DNA from: Epiperipatus broadwayi
Lineage: Eukaryota > Onychophora > Udeonychophora > Euonychophora > Peripatidae
Direction of reading: 5' to 3'
DNA length: 64,000 bases
NCBI GenBank assembly: GCA_028023455.1
Contig: JAQFVV010000283.1
Location: forward strand, 620,001-684,000
Shown here: piece by piece, positions 32,905-44,697 of the stretch
Numbering within the stretch: position 1 is the first letter of the stretch
Layout: every line of letters starts with the position of its first letter
Program-made: the position numbers and the translations under genes
Notes under the pieces: generated by a model
What the model saw: only the letters and a program-made list of their open reading frames with translations
The model's database searches: none
Told to the model about the DNA's origin: nothing

Positions 32905-33480
32905 TATAAAAGTGTAACTTTATTCTAATTATTTATCAAGCACATAGGCAGTATGGGTAATAATAAAGGGAAAGGCTTTAATCTTTTCCCCAGACACTTT
33001 AAACATTTATAATAGCCAAACGAGGTAGTTGTTTGACTGTAGAGGGAATTCTCAAATCTCAACACAAGATAGGTTTGAGAGTTCCATCAATAGTCAAAAA
33101 ACTATGTCATTTGGTTATTATAAATGTTTAAAGCACCTCTGGAAAAGGTTAAAGCCTTTTTCTTTATAATTACATATTGCCTGTGCACTTGATAAATAAT
33201 TAGAACATTATGTTAAGTTTCTATATTTCTATTAAAAAGATCATAACATTAACTCATAAATCGCTAGATTTCATTTGTTAATTTGTCAAAAAGGAAATAG
33301 TGGATTGGCTATGTAAATTAAATTTAGGTTAAAGATAAGAAGGCCATTCTTATCTATATAAAGTCCTTATCTTATGTCAAGGTTTGAGAGTTCTCTCAAA
33401 AAACTACATGGTTTGGCTATTATAAACATTTAAAGTGCCTGTGGAAAAGATTAAAGCCTTTCTCTTTATAAAGATCATAA
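32905..33480. repeat. foldback MITE plus a third partial copy
   Basis: 32905-33060 is inverted at 33068-33215 (outer CTAATTATTTATCAAG...AGGCA; inner TTTAAACATTTATAATAGCCAAA). At 33340-33480 a further copy of the right arm follows in direct orientation (GGTTTGAGAGTTC, GGCTATTATAAACATTTAAAG, AAAGATTAAAGCC). No coding capacity. Confidence 0.7.
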
Positions 33481-34423
33481 CTGGTTTTTTTTCCAGTAAT
33501 TATAAATTAAATTTTTATATGTGAAGATTATATTCATTCTTTGAAAGTATTATTTATTAAATTATGCTTTAGAATTAAAAATTTGTGGAGAATTATTTAT
33601 TATTCATTGAAAAATATTTTTTAGATTGAAGGCTAAAATGAAATCCTCCATTTCATAATGTATCTTAGTCTTATAACAGCACAGTGTGGTTATTTTTGGA
33701 TGCGGCTTTACCTCACAAATCGCTATTTTTAACATTATTTTGCTGATTTTATCAATAATATTTAAATTTAATTATATAACAATGATGTAAGCACTGCCTT
33801 CCAAGTCATTGATTGGCCTGTGTTGTTCACAAGAGACTGCCTGGCAAATAATTTTGACAGTTCTATTTTTTTATTTTGATTTTTCAAAGTGAAAGATACA
33901 TTTTAGAATGTTTTTTTACATATATATTTTTTGCAAAATATGTGTGAAATATTAATTATTTTAGAAGAATTTAGATTTTAATTGAAAATATTTATTTTTA
34001 CATGAAGGCAAATTGACAAAGAAAGATCAATAATGTATGGCTGCAATTTTTAATTGGATGAATAACATACATTCACTATAGATTATTTTCATCAATTATA
34101 AATAGAAATTTATTTTTAAATAACTTTATCTAACAAATTATTAATTTGCATTTTAGAAACTAAAACAAATATAGTTTTAAAAGATAAATATATTTTTACT
34201 GCTGATTCAGTAATTGACCAATCAAAAGTTTGGAACTTCAATTGCATCTGCCAATAGGGATTTTGTACTATGAAAGAGTTAGTTTATTGCTTTTTTTGTT
34301 TGTTTACAAACTTGATATGTTATTTTTAAGATGACTTTTATTTTTTAAAGTTATGATTTTATTGAACATTATTAAAAATGTAACTATTTAATGAAAATAA
34401 TGATTTATTCATTAAAAATAACA
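33481..34423. other. no gene seen
   Basis: AT-rich sequence without recognisable elements. Confidence 0.5.
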
Positions 34424-34870
34424 AGCTAAACATCACATGATCACTATTTCTTATGCTAGCACATAACTGTTATTAAAACAGGCAAAACTCTCCATTCACT
34501 AGTGCCACTCAGTATCAACCAGAGTAATCAATGGATGCCAGAAGGCTTGTGCATAAAATCCCCATCTAGTGTCTACTCGGCCAATATCCCTAGACTAGTT
34601 TCTGGCTTGTGGCCTTCATCAGTGAGGAGCCTTGGATCTGAGAGCACTGCACCTAGATCTTAGGATCTAATGCAACCCTCCAGAAATCTCTATTTAATTA
34701 CAAAACTATAAGAATAAAATTGAAAACACAATAATATTTTCAATCTAAGATCAATAGCTTATATAGTCATATGGATCTGAACCCAGTTCATTATCCATAC
34801 ATTTTGGTATCTCTGGCTCTTTAACATCAATTCTGCCTAATAGGATAGTGGTGGCTATAGTTCAAGTACT
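34424..34870 (-). repeat. hammerhead repeat F1, unit with short inverted end
   Basis: 34424-34481 is the end of one F1 unit (AACATCACATGATCAC...AAAACAG). The next unit starts at 34482 (GCAAAACTCTCC) and runs to about 34828, where the sequence switches into the inverted orientation (CTGCCTAATAGGATAGTGGTGGCTAT, the inverse of the ATAGCCACCACTATCC block). It therefore shows both the tandem and head-to-head features of the family. Confidence 0.75.
34581..34635 (-). ncRNA. type I hammerhead ribozyme motif (F1), core boxes intact
   Basis: Layout as at 7310-7364: CUGAUGA, GGC/GCC stem II, GAA, ACUAGU, C. Stem I pairs UCCUCA with UAGGGA, with one mismatch at 1.2/2.2, and the CCAA/UUGG extension is kept. 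The A-A at 10.1/11.1 is conserved. Confidence 0.7.
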
Positions 34871-35059
34871 ATAGTTAGAATACCTAATTTGCCTTTAATG
34901 AATTAATGACAGAGATGTAATTCCTGGTTGCTCATATTTATTCATATACTAAAAATGGAATATCCCATGTTAATTTTTAATGGATTATACCAGAGATGTA
35001 ATTCCTGGTAATGTATATTTGTATTTTGTTATTTGCTGTTTAGCATATTTGATAAATGA

Positions 35060-35500
35060 ATTTAGTTGATGGTTATGCATGTTTATCTTTATTAAGAGTG
35101 CAAGTTATAGATGATGCACTTATTGTTATATTAAATAAAGAGAATGTTAAAGAACTTCAGTATTTTATGAATAGCACCACCACTAGTTAATATGATGTGA
35201 AATTTATTGGTTCAAATGAAAAAAATGAAATTGTGTGAAATATGGCAATGATAAATTTTTGAAAAAAATTGTACTAACACAGTAAAACAAACCCAGAGAA
35301 AAATGGAAAAAGTCTATTCCATGTAATAATTTTTTTTAATCTTTGTTTGGGAGGGTTCAATAAAAAAACATTTTGTAATTAATAAATAATATTAGTAAAC
35401 AAAATATAGAAATTTTGAGAGAGATATGCCTATTTTAAACATTTTCATCCAATTCTTGATGGGATTTGTAGTTTATGGGAGGATGGATTTCGACCTCTTT
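35060..35500 (+). mobile_element. possible LINE reverse transcriptase relic
   Basis: 35095-35168 translates as VIDDALIVILNKENVKELQYFMN, which resembles the YADD catalytic strand and the following helix of Tx1/L1-like reverse transcriptases with Tyr-Ala replaced. Further on, WEGSIKKHFVINK resembles the FIWxGKxxxIKxxxL thumb segment. Frames shift and most of the domain is missing. The match is from memory of the family and is weak. Confidence 0.35.
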
Positions 35501-35540
35501 CTTGTACTAAATCAGTGATTATAAAAGAATATTATCTAAA

Positions 35541-36296
35541 ATGGAAGAACAGAAGGGTCAAAACTTTTATTGTATTTGCAAAAAAATGTTCAAACTGTTA
35601 AGGCAAAAGATAAAAGAAGACATAGAAGAAAATAATTTAAAGATGAGAGAAAAGATAAATTCCAAGTTGGAAGAAAATAATTTAACTATGAAAGAAAATA
35701 ATTCAAAGATGAGAGAAGACATAAAAAAAAATAGTGTGAAAATAAATTCCAAATTAGAAGTGTTAGAAAATTAAATAGAAGAAAATAGTAATAAATTGGA
35801 AGCAAATTTTAATAGTATTAATGATAGTATGGATAAACAAATGATGGATTTAGAAGAAAGACTTAATCAAAGTTGCAAATATACTTTTCAGGATTTAGAA
35901 GTCGAATTTGGAAAAGAAGTAAAGAAAGTTGATAAGAAAATAGTATAAATGGAGGAAGAAATAAAAATTGAATTCAATGACAATTTAAGATAAATTGATC
36001 TTAGTGAAATAAAAATAGAAACTAAATATGAAATAATAGAGTCTATAGGAATTAATAAAAATAGCAGTACAAATGCAGAAAATGATTCTTTATATAATAA
36101 AGAAGTAATGAAGGATAAAAAGTATATTTATAGAATACTTAAAGATAAGGTTAATAAGAATAATAAATATTTATATTCAAATAAATTAGCTAGTTTTGAA
36201 TTATTTCTTAAAGGTTATTACTCTCAAATAAGTATAAGCTGTAAAGAAAAAACGTTTCATGATATTGGCAAGAAAAGAAAAAATATTGTAAATTAA
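35541..36296 (+). pseudogene. coiled-coil protein relic, three in-frame stops
   Basis: One frame of 252 codons is open except for three TAA codons (35772, 35946, 35991). The first 120 residues are a charged coiled coil with an internal repeat (ENNLKMREKI-NSKLE, ENNLTMKE, ENNSKMREDI). The second half is Lys/Asn/Ile-rich with no known domain. Regular heptads, a long single frame and the nearby reverse-transcriptase-like relic suggest the ORF1 or gag of a retroelement, but I cannot name it. The antisense open frame (35567-35752) is a mirror of the coiled coil. Confidence 0.5.
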
Positions 36297-37470
36297 ATAA
36301 ATGGGATGAAGATCCTAATAAAATCATTTATATACTTTACTAAGTGAGGTTTAAAAAATTATAGGTTTATTATAAATGAAAAATATTTGAATATTAGAAA
36401 ACATAATAGATGGAAAGTATTTGAAAGTAGATCTAAAAAAATGAGGTTTAATTCATTTCATTTTGTAAACTATGACAGCAGAATGAATGACTCATGTTTT
36501 CTATATAATCACGAAAATTTACAAATTAAATGATTTGATCCAAGAATATATGTTTTGGTTTAGGTACCACTACTGATATAAAACATTCATATATCAAAAG
36601 TCCCAGAAACATGAGATTGTTTCAAATAAAATGTTTATAATATTAGAAACTAAAAATGTATATTATTTATGTTTAAAGTTAGTTAAAATGTTATTTAAAA
36701 ATAATATGAAATTATTTTCATAGATGCTAAAGGATATTAAAATCATTATTACAAGAAAATCAAATGTTGTAATTTTCTTTTAGAAAATATAATGTAATAA
36801 TAGGTAAATAGTTTAAAAACAACATTGGAAGAAAACAACGTACCCCCCCCCCCCCAAAAAAAAAAAAACTGGGGAATTGAGACAAGTTTATATGAATGTT
36901 TGAAAAGTATTTAAAATAAAAACAAAAGCCATATCATTATTATTGGTTTTAAAAAATTATTATTTACATTACAGTACAATCAATAAGAAATATTGATTCA
37001 TATTGGCTAAGGATCAATAAGATGGGCAATACGATATATGTGTATATTGTAATAAATAAATGATTATAAAAAATATACACACCAATATTGAAATATTGTA
37101 TTTAAAAAATAATAATAATTTTGGTTACTATTATCTAGAATAAATAATTTTAAAAATAAGTTTATTATTCTAAATTATTATTTATTTAATATCACAATTT
37201 TATAAAAAATATTTTTATTTTTGTAAATTATCTGTTATAAGAACGCAAAACTTAAGACGGGAAAACTATTAATTTAATGAAATTATCGCTTACTGGACAA
37301 AAAAAACGCATTTTTGCTCAAGAGACTGAGAAGAATACTTAAAACTGACAACTTGTATTTTAAAATCTCTCGTTTTAAAAACTGAGCTGCCATAAGGGCC
37401 AACTATTTAAGTGGTTAAGGCATGAATTGCTAAGGATTAAGTAGGGGGGGCACCCCCCCCCCCTATTCTG
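36297..37470. other. no gene seen
   Basis: AT-rich, with a C13-A12 run at 36843 and G/C runs at 37443-37463. Confidence 0.5.
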
Positions 37471-37485
37471 TGACATTTCATAGAA

Positions 37486-37584
37486 TTTTTTTTCATGTGT
37501 CATAGCATTGGCCGGGAAGCGAACCCACTAACCCGGGACAACTGTTTGTAAGGCAGCTATGCTGACCTGTCGACCACCGACGAT
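37486..37584 (-). mobile_element. very short tRNA-derived SINE, 99 bp
   Basis: On the minus strand the element is little more than a tRNA: an A box TGGTCGACAGG, an anticodon-like loop CTTACAA (UAC, Val-like), a B box GGTTCGCTTCC inside CCCGG arms, then CAATGCTATGACACATG and an A8 tail. It is flanked by a perfect 15-bp duplication, TGACATTTCATAGAA, at 37471-37485 and 37585-37599. The duplication and A tail prove retroposition by a LINE endonuclease. Related copies are at 58293-58402 and, truncated, at 60289-60314. An insert in the T arm shows it is not a working tRNA gene. Confidence 0.85.
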
Positions 37585-37599
37585 TGACATTTCATAGAA

Positions 37600-39583
37600 A
37601 TTTGGATGAAGAAATTAATAAAAAAAAAAAAAAGTATTATCCAGTGCAATTCTCTCTTCAAAAATTAAATTTGATCGGAATAGTATTGTTTCTTACCTTA
37701 AATTCTAATGGATATTATAATTTATAAATGATTCTCATCAACAACAAGGAAACAAAGAAAAATATATCGTTTGAAACAAAGTCCTATCTGAATTGTTAAT
37801 GAATAAATAATTCTATTCAATTATGATTCTTACCACTTGAGTGGATTACCTGGAGCCCGAAGAACAAATAATGAGGTTAATCAGTAATTTCATTCTGAAT
37901 CACATGATGTAAGGGCGTATATAAATATGGTAATATTGTTTTAGATTTAAAAAAATTATTCCTAATGCGTTCTTTTAAGTCAATTTTAATAACTCTTGAG
38001 TTTATTAGAAATTAATAGTAAATATATATCAGTGCTTCATTAATTAATTTTTATTATTATTATAAATATAAAAAATGTAATCAGTAAATACAATTATAAG
38101 TATTAATATGTTTTAAAGAATTATAACTGGAAGCAGATTAGAGAGATATTTTAATCTACTTGAGGGAGGGGGAGGCGAGTTAGTTATTGTGAACTCTTGC
38201 TGAGAAATACTTCTGGTCTGCTTCATAAAAACAAATATAACTTAAAATTATCTAAATCATAAATAACAATTCTATTAAATTATTTCAATTCGCATCTAAT
38301 ACTAATAAATAAAGTTTTTGGCTATGTTATGATATTCGCCTGTTTTAAAATATGTAAATATTCTTATCAAAATTATAAACTTATTATTGAAATTATATAG
38401 GAAATGCACAGCTATTAACTTATTTTATTGGCTTTTTTTATTTAGCGTGTTTACCATCATTATTATAATAGTTATTTTATAATAAAATTGTTATTGTTAT
38501 CATCTACCATGGTGTCCTTGGTCTTTATTTAAATTTGTTTAGTTCTTTGTTTTATTTTTGAGTTAATGCAAGGTCTATCATTGGGTAACATTGTGTTTAG
38601 ATTTGTCACAAATAGCTGTTATTTTAATATCATAAGCCCTAAAGTCACTGTAACTGTGTTTATAAGTGATATTCATCTGACTATATAATAAACATCTGGC
38701 TTGCATGGTGCTCATAAATTATAAATGTTCGTATATGATCATGATAACATATCTCATTTACATTACTTCTTTATTCCTTTACAATTTTAGCTTGTTGAGC
38801 TCATGGGCTTGATAATCATTTAGTACCCTGATGATATATTAGTTATATTCATTTAATTAGTTGCCGTTTTTGGTGCCCAAATTCATGGGGCGTGAAATTA
38901 ATAATGTATTCATTTAATCCGTTACACAATAGATAAAAGACAGAGATGTCTTGACAAACTTGTGGATATTCTTGGTTTAGTAAGCTTTGACTGTTGCGCT
39001 GGGAATTACATTTGGGAATCAGTTATATTAGCAATTTATGATATATATATATGTAGAGGGCAATATTCTATAATCATGTATTTATTTTTTGAAATGGAAA
39101 TAAAATATTTTTTTTAAGTGATAACTTCAAAAATGAATAAACAAAAACAATTTTATTATTTTAAAAATCTTTATGAAAATTATAAAAACTAATTAAATAG
39201 TAATACTAATAATATCAAAGCCTGACGTTTTTGTATTACATATTGTTATTAATTAATTTTCTAACTATATAATGTAAAGAAGGGTGTGGGGATTTTTTTT
39301 TTAAAAATCTTGCCAACAGCACAGTCGAACTAATATTTCTTTAAAGACGCTTGATCTATACTGTTTTATCATTTATCTGCTCTGTTGTTTAATTTTAAAA
39401 AAATCTTGCGAAACAACAATTTATTGTTTTTAATAAATACATTTATATGTTTATTTATTTTGCGAATTTAATTAATTAATCAAAGGATATCGTCTTTAGT
39501 TTTATAAAGTTAATGTTTTAATTGATAATAAATATATATATATCAATACACTATTGATTCTTTCAAACAAGACTGGTGATGTT
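37600..39583. other. no gene seen
   Basis: AT-rich sequence without recognisable elements. Confidence 0.5.
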
Positions 39584-39745
39584 ATGATATGATGTGATGT
39601 GATGTGACTTCTCCTTAAACGGAGTCAGCAATCTCTCAGCAACTATGCCCAAAGAAATTCTGTTAGCCCATTTACCTTCCATTCCCCACCCTAAGCTTTT
39701 CCATAATCTGCTCCATCCCATTTCCACAACATAATCTTTGTCAAC
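39584..39745 (-). mobile_element. CR1-like LINE, 5'-truncated 3' end
   Basis: This matches the 3' end of the LINEs at 41330 and 62958: CTTCTCCTTAAACGGAGTCA, ATCTCTCAGCAACTATG, CTGTTAGCC, CCTAAGCTT and CATAATCTTTGTCAACT. On the element's strand it ends in a (CACAT/ACATC) tail, seen here as GATGTGATGTGATGTGAC. Only the last codons (protein end WDEAD-x-G-like) and the 3' UTR remain. Confidence 0.8.
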
Positions 39746-39820
39746 TTCTCTTTCTACTACTGTAACGCCATCTATTTTAAACTTTAATCATTAGTTACTA
39801 TATAATAGTACAATTTAATC

Positions 39821-39860
39821 CTCAGACCAGTTTTTGGCTTTTGCCTTTATCAATGTTAAT
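39821..39860 (-). ncRNA. hammerhead relic
   Basis: Minus strand: UUGAUAA, AGGC-AAAA-GCCA, AAA, ACUGGU, C, UGAGG. The order and spacing match the F1 and tRNA-SINE hammerheads, but C3, G8 and G12 are all changed. It is isolated and clearly inactive. Confidence 0.45.
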
Positions 39861-41271
39861 AAGAAAATAGAAGTATTAAAAAAAAAAAGCCACATAAATA
39901 ATTTTTTTTTTAAAGAAAAATATGAGATATCTTCTGAATGTTTCGTGATTTTTATGGTAGAATTGTATTTAAAGTCTTTATAGTATTAAGGTAGAGAAGA
40001 ATTGAGTCAATAAAATAACATTAGACATAGATAATGTAATCTTTAAATAACTCATTGTAAGCAAAAGCTTCTGCAATAGCGTTCTATAGAGGAACAGCAA
40101 AGAAGACCAGACTTTTCACTTGCTGGTTGGTAAAGAGTTTGACCAGTTTTCCATCATTGTTTTAACTGCTATATAGGAATATGTAAATTCCCACTTAGTG
40201 TTAATTAATACTTAATGTTTGTTTGACTTGACTTTATACTGTCTACCTGAACCTATTGAAAAAAAAAAATACAAATTTTATTAAATTTTGAATTAGTTAT
40301 GCATTTAAATACAAAACTATTATGAAATAGTATGAAATGAATTGTTTGGGTTGAAAGAAAGAGAAATAATTTTTCTCTTATTAGATTCATTTTAAGAAAT
40401 GGGCAGGGAAAAGTTACAAGGAAATTATGTTCAAAAAAATATGTATAAAGGACTTTTGAGCTTTCATGTGAAGGTAATGATATTTATGGGTATATGTAGG
40501 ACTATTTCCATTATTTAGTAGAAAAATTCAAATTTTATTTATATTTTTAAAAAGGCATTCGGTTATACACAATAATACATAGAGGATTAGTGCAGAATAC
40601 ATTATTTCAGATGCTTATAGTCTTACTATTAACAATAAGCACTGGAAATGAATCGTAACCATCTAGACTATTTTACCAAGGCCTAGTTAGTTAAATCATA
40701 ACCTGAAATCTGAAACTTGTGAAACTAAAAGTCATCAATCCAATATCCATGCTAACACTGTAACTAAGTAGGCCAACAAAACCTTAATTCTTGAAAGGAG
40801 AATAATATCATTTGAAACATTTTGTTCCATACTAATCTATGTGCTACTTCTAACAGGTGAATATATTTAGAAAAGATAAAGATTGAATTTTATTAAACCA
40901 TTTAACAATTCAGTTATATAATGGAAATAGTTTAGCATATAACTGTAAGTAAAATATCATCACCATAAATGAAACAATTTATGTGTAACAAGGCAGTCTT
41001 CTTTTTTATTATAGTAAATTTGAAGTGAACTTTGTAGATGTGAATATATATATATATTAAAAAGCTGTGTAATGTTTCTATATGTAATGATTTTATTAAC
41101 TTTTTTTTTTTTTTTGCATATTAAAAGAAACAGGAAAAAATAATATATTAGATCTGATTGTCAGAGGAGGTGCATAAATTATTCAAATATAAATTAGAAA
41201 AACTTTGTTTTATAATCATTTTAAAAATCAGCCTTTATTATAGTATGAAAGCAAATATTAATTCAAATTCA
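39861..41271. other. no gene seen
   Basis: AT-rich spacer without recognisable elements. Confidence 0.5.
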
Positions 41272-41324
41272 ATTATTAAACATCATGTGACCATCATTTA
41301 TGCTTGCCCAAGCTGTTAAAACAG
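41272..41324 (-). repeat. end of an F1 hammerhead unit, cut by LINE insertion
   Basis: ATTAAACATCATGTGACCATC...TTAAAACAG is the last part of an F1 unit (compare 34424-34481). The start of the following unit (GCAAACTCTCC) lies at 45593, on the far side of the LINE. The LINE therefore inserted at or next to the unit boundary. Confidence 0.65.
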
Positions 41325-41339
41325 TATGTGATGTACTGT

Positions 41340-42228
41340 GATTTAGTCTAGAATCTCTCAGCCACTATGCCCAGAGAAACCTGTTAGCCTCTTTACTTTA
41401 CTTTCCATTCCCTGCCCTATGCTTATCCCATATTCTTTTCTATCCTGCTCCAGCCCACTTTCACAACATAATCTTTGTCAACTGCATGACCTTTATATCT
41501 AAATCCTCCTTATCTTTTTCCAAACCCAGCATAAAAACCAATAACCCACTTTCTGTATAATCATTTTGTTTATATTTATTCTTCCACAACTTCATTATTT
41601 GGACTCTTTCTGCTTTCAGGCATTTACATTCATTTAACAGATGTCTAATATTTTCTATACCTTCCTTATCAATTGCAAACTAAATCACTCACATTTTTTC
41701 ATTTATGTGTATATTCCCTTGTTGCTAAAGATCCTGTTCGAGCCTTAAACAGTAAACTACTTTCCATGCTTTCTATTTACTTCTATATATATTTAAACTT
41801 TTTACTCTCCATACTAGTTCTCCAACTCCTTATTCTTTATTAATGAATCTATTATTCTATCCCATTCTTTGCCACTATAACATTCAACAATTCTCCTAAC
41901 AAAATCATTCCACCTTTTGTATAAGTATGCTGACATAAATTCTTTATCCAAATCTGCATTTTCTCACCCATCTTGTTGCCTGCCCTTTACTCATAACCCA
42001 ATTAAATATTATTTTGATTATTCTTTTATTATCCATAAACTGCAATCTACTGAACATTTTCATTTTGCTTTTTGCATCTCTCATATAAAAACTTGACTAT
42101 GCCATTTCTTCTTGAATTGTCACCTTTGTCATCCACACACCTGTATCTAATGTATGCCTTCCTACTTCTCTTTGTACTTTTTCTAAGTAATTTAACACCC
42201 CTTTACTAACACATAATGCATCATTACT
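41340..42228 (-). pseudogene. LINE ORF2 C-terminal region and 3' UTR
   Basis: Translation in pieces matches the intact copy at 63065-63989, including KEMALAG, EKVQREVGRHTLD, WMIKVT, a HLLNECKCLK-like knuckle and the KLWKNKYKQND-like segment. The 3' UTR (GGCTAACAGGTTTCTCTGGGCATAGTGGCTGAGAGATTC on the element strand, given here in pieces) ends with a short-repeat tail at 41327-41345. Confidence 0.7.
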
Positions 42229-43534
42229 TTATGTAAATCCTGCTAGTGCCATTTCCTTCCATACAATTCTAGGTATATCGTATTTATTACATGAAAATAC
42301 TGTTAATTTCTTTATCGGTCTCTTTTTTTTCTTTGCTTCATTAATCAATTTTTTCTCCCATACATCCAAGCAATTCCTCTGATTACTTAAGACAATTCCC
42401 AAATAGTTATACCTATTCACCCCACCCCTCTTACTTTATATCCCCCAATAAAAATTCTTTGTCTTCACTTTCCCCAGTATTAATCATCATTAGTTTTGAT
42501 TTTTCTTTTTTAAATTTAATCCCCATCTTTTTACCCACTGTTGTGCATGTCCTCAGCATAACTTTCATATCTTCCCTTCTTTCTCTGCACAAGAAGACAT
42601 CATTCGTAAATTAAAAAAATCAATAATGTATATACTCCCTTGACACCTATTACTATTAATGGTATCTCTAACTTTCTTTCTATTTCGCTCAAATACAACA
42701 AAAACAAAATTGGTGACATAGGGCATCTTTTTCTTAATCCCACCCCATTTTTAACTTTAACTGATTTTATATTCCCTAATTGATAGGTATAGCAATTATT
42801 TTCATATAATCTCTTAATATCCACAAAAGCTCCATCCATTCTTAAATTTTCTAAGCTTACCCATAATCTATTTCTATTTACTCTATCATATGCCTTCTCA
42901 ATATTTGCATAACTGTAAATAAACTATCTCCTATACGCCTATCTGATTGTAAACCTCCTTGCATTTCTCCCACTATATTATTTTCTTCCATCTATTTTGC
43001 AACCCTTCCAGCCACCCTGTATACGGAGCTTTCTATAATCCTTATTCTTTCCTTTAAATAATAGCCTTACTCTTGTATTACTCCAACTATCCGGAAATTC
43101 TCTCTTCTGTACCATCTTATCAAAACATGATAATAGGTTTAAACTTGCCCTATGTTCTAAATTTATTACCATCTCTGCTGCCCATCCATTCAAACCTCTT
43201 GCCTTTCCACTTTTCAATTTCTTTCCTGCCTCATTCAGTTCATTTTCTGTAAACATAATATTTCCATTACTATAAGCTTTCATGTTTGTTATCACTTTGT
43301 CCTTCACATCTTTTCTATATCTATTACATACTTATTTAAGATTGTCGCTAATTCTTCTCTAGAACTATACTCTATTTCCTCATCATCTAGTAATATTATT
43401 TCTCTCTCTCCTACATTAATTCTTTTAATGTATTTCCAAAGTTTTTTAATCCCATTTATTTCACTTTTATTAATATTCTCCAACAATTTACTATTCAATT
43501 TCATTCTCGATCTATAATTTACTATTTTAGCCAA
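42229..43534 (-). pseudogene. LINE ORF2, reverse transcriptase region
   Basis: Segments in shifting frames: KKLKSGKARGLNGWAAEMV (RT motif 1), SNTRVRLLFKGKNKDYR (motif 2), MDGAFVDIKRLYEN followed by GLRKRCPMSPILFLLYL (the RQGCPLSP motif), a catalytic strand at about 42593-42610, and MNRYNYLGIVLS (the YLG motif). The catalytic box reads FTND instead of FADD, so one of the two metal-binding aspartates is lost. Together with frameshifts this makes the copy inactive. Confidence 0.8.
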
Positions 43535-43849
43535 CTTCTTTTTTAAATATCTTTCCCATTTAACATTAACATTTTTTTTTCTTTATTCTTAATAGCACAC
43601 TTATATTCTCTGCATGTTTTTTCCCTCTCTTTTACACTTCTACTAACTTTCACTTTGTTATTACTTTTATTCTTCTGAATATTCTCACAATAAAATCCTC
43701 TTTGCCAGTTTTTCTACTTCACCACATATTCATCCTCAATCAATTCTTCCATGATTTTTTAAACTTTCATTGTATATTCTTCTAACTTATCTTTATCATT
43801 CATTTTCCATACACATCTTTCACTATCCTTTCTACTTTTATTACTATGT

Positions 43850-44697
43850 TCCATCACATTACTAACCATTTCTATTATAAAGAAATTATGATCACTATTA
43901 CATACTCTCTCTTCATTATCAATCACTTTAATTTTCCGTAATTTATTTATTCCCTCTTTCTCTACTAATATATAATCTATTGTGTGTAATATATTATTTC
44001 TAGGCTATGTGTATTGTCCCTCATAAATATTTGACAAATTTCCAATGCTCAAATTCACTCTCTGACAAAAATTATTCAAACGCTGTCCATTCTTTTTATC
44101 TACATCATCAATTTCTTTAATAGGTCCATTTCTCTTCCCCTTTTTTTTTGAAACTTTGTATATTCTTAACTATGCATTCATATATGATACTGTTCCACTC
44201 CATTCTTGTCTTCCTAAGCTTATTTTAATCAATAAATGTTCTTGACATTTAACAGTAATTAAATATTTTTTTGACATAACTCTTATGCCACTACCCCCTT
44301 TTTTTTCTATTTATACCCGCTATACCAAGTCTTCCAGTATAGGTTTTTCTTCTTCTTTTAGATGGTTCTCTTCATTTTTAACTGCTTTGTTTAATTCCAG
44401 CCACTTTTCTGGTCTCCTACCATCTTGCATATTCAAATATCCAATTTTAATAATTTCTTCTTTCCTAATTACTCTTATATAAATTATTTTGACTCTTTCT
44501 TCTCCATTATATTTATAAATAACTTGCTTACCATTAATTTTACAAACCGACTCCCTCTCCGCATCTACATTTATATCGAAATCAGCTACCCTTTGTTTAT
44601 TTCTTACATCCTGTCCATTCTTCTTTTTCCTAATAACACTGCGATTCAAAACCTCACCCACCCACCCTTTATAAGTTTTCCAAACTATATTGTTCAT
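43850..44697 (-). pseudogene. LINE ORF2, N-terminal part with APE-type endonuclease
   Basis: The ORF starts at ATG 44697 and overlaps the end of ORF1 by 29 bp. The first frame (to 44320) contains IKIGYLNMQDGRRPEKW, where LNxQ is the start of the endonuclease fold with its catalytic Asn. It then breaks. Further fragments give GGSGI, QYT(stop)PRNN, TIDYILVEKE and VCNSDHNFF, which are the conserved DYIL and SDH motifs at the end of APE domains. The Trp usual before PR is a stop codon. The part that reads as plus-strand open frames here (44285, 44425) is antisense shadow. Confidence 0.75.
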
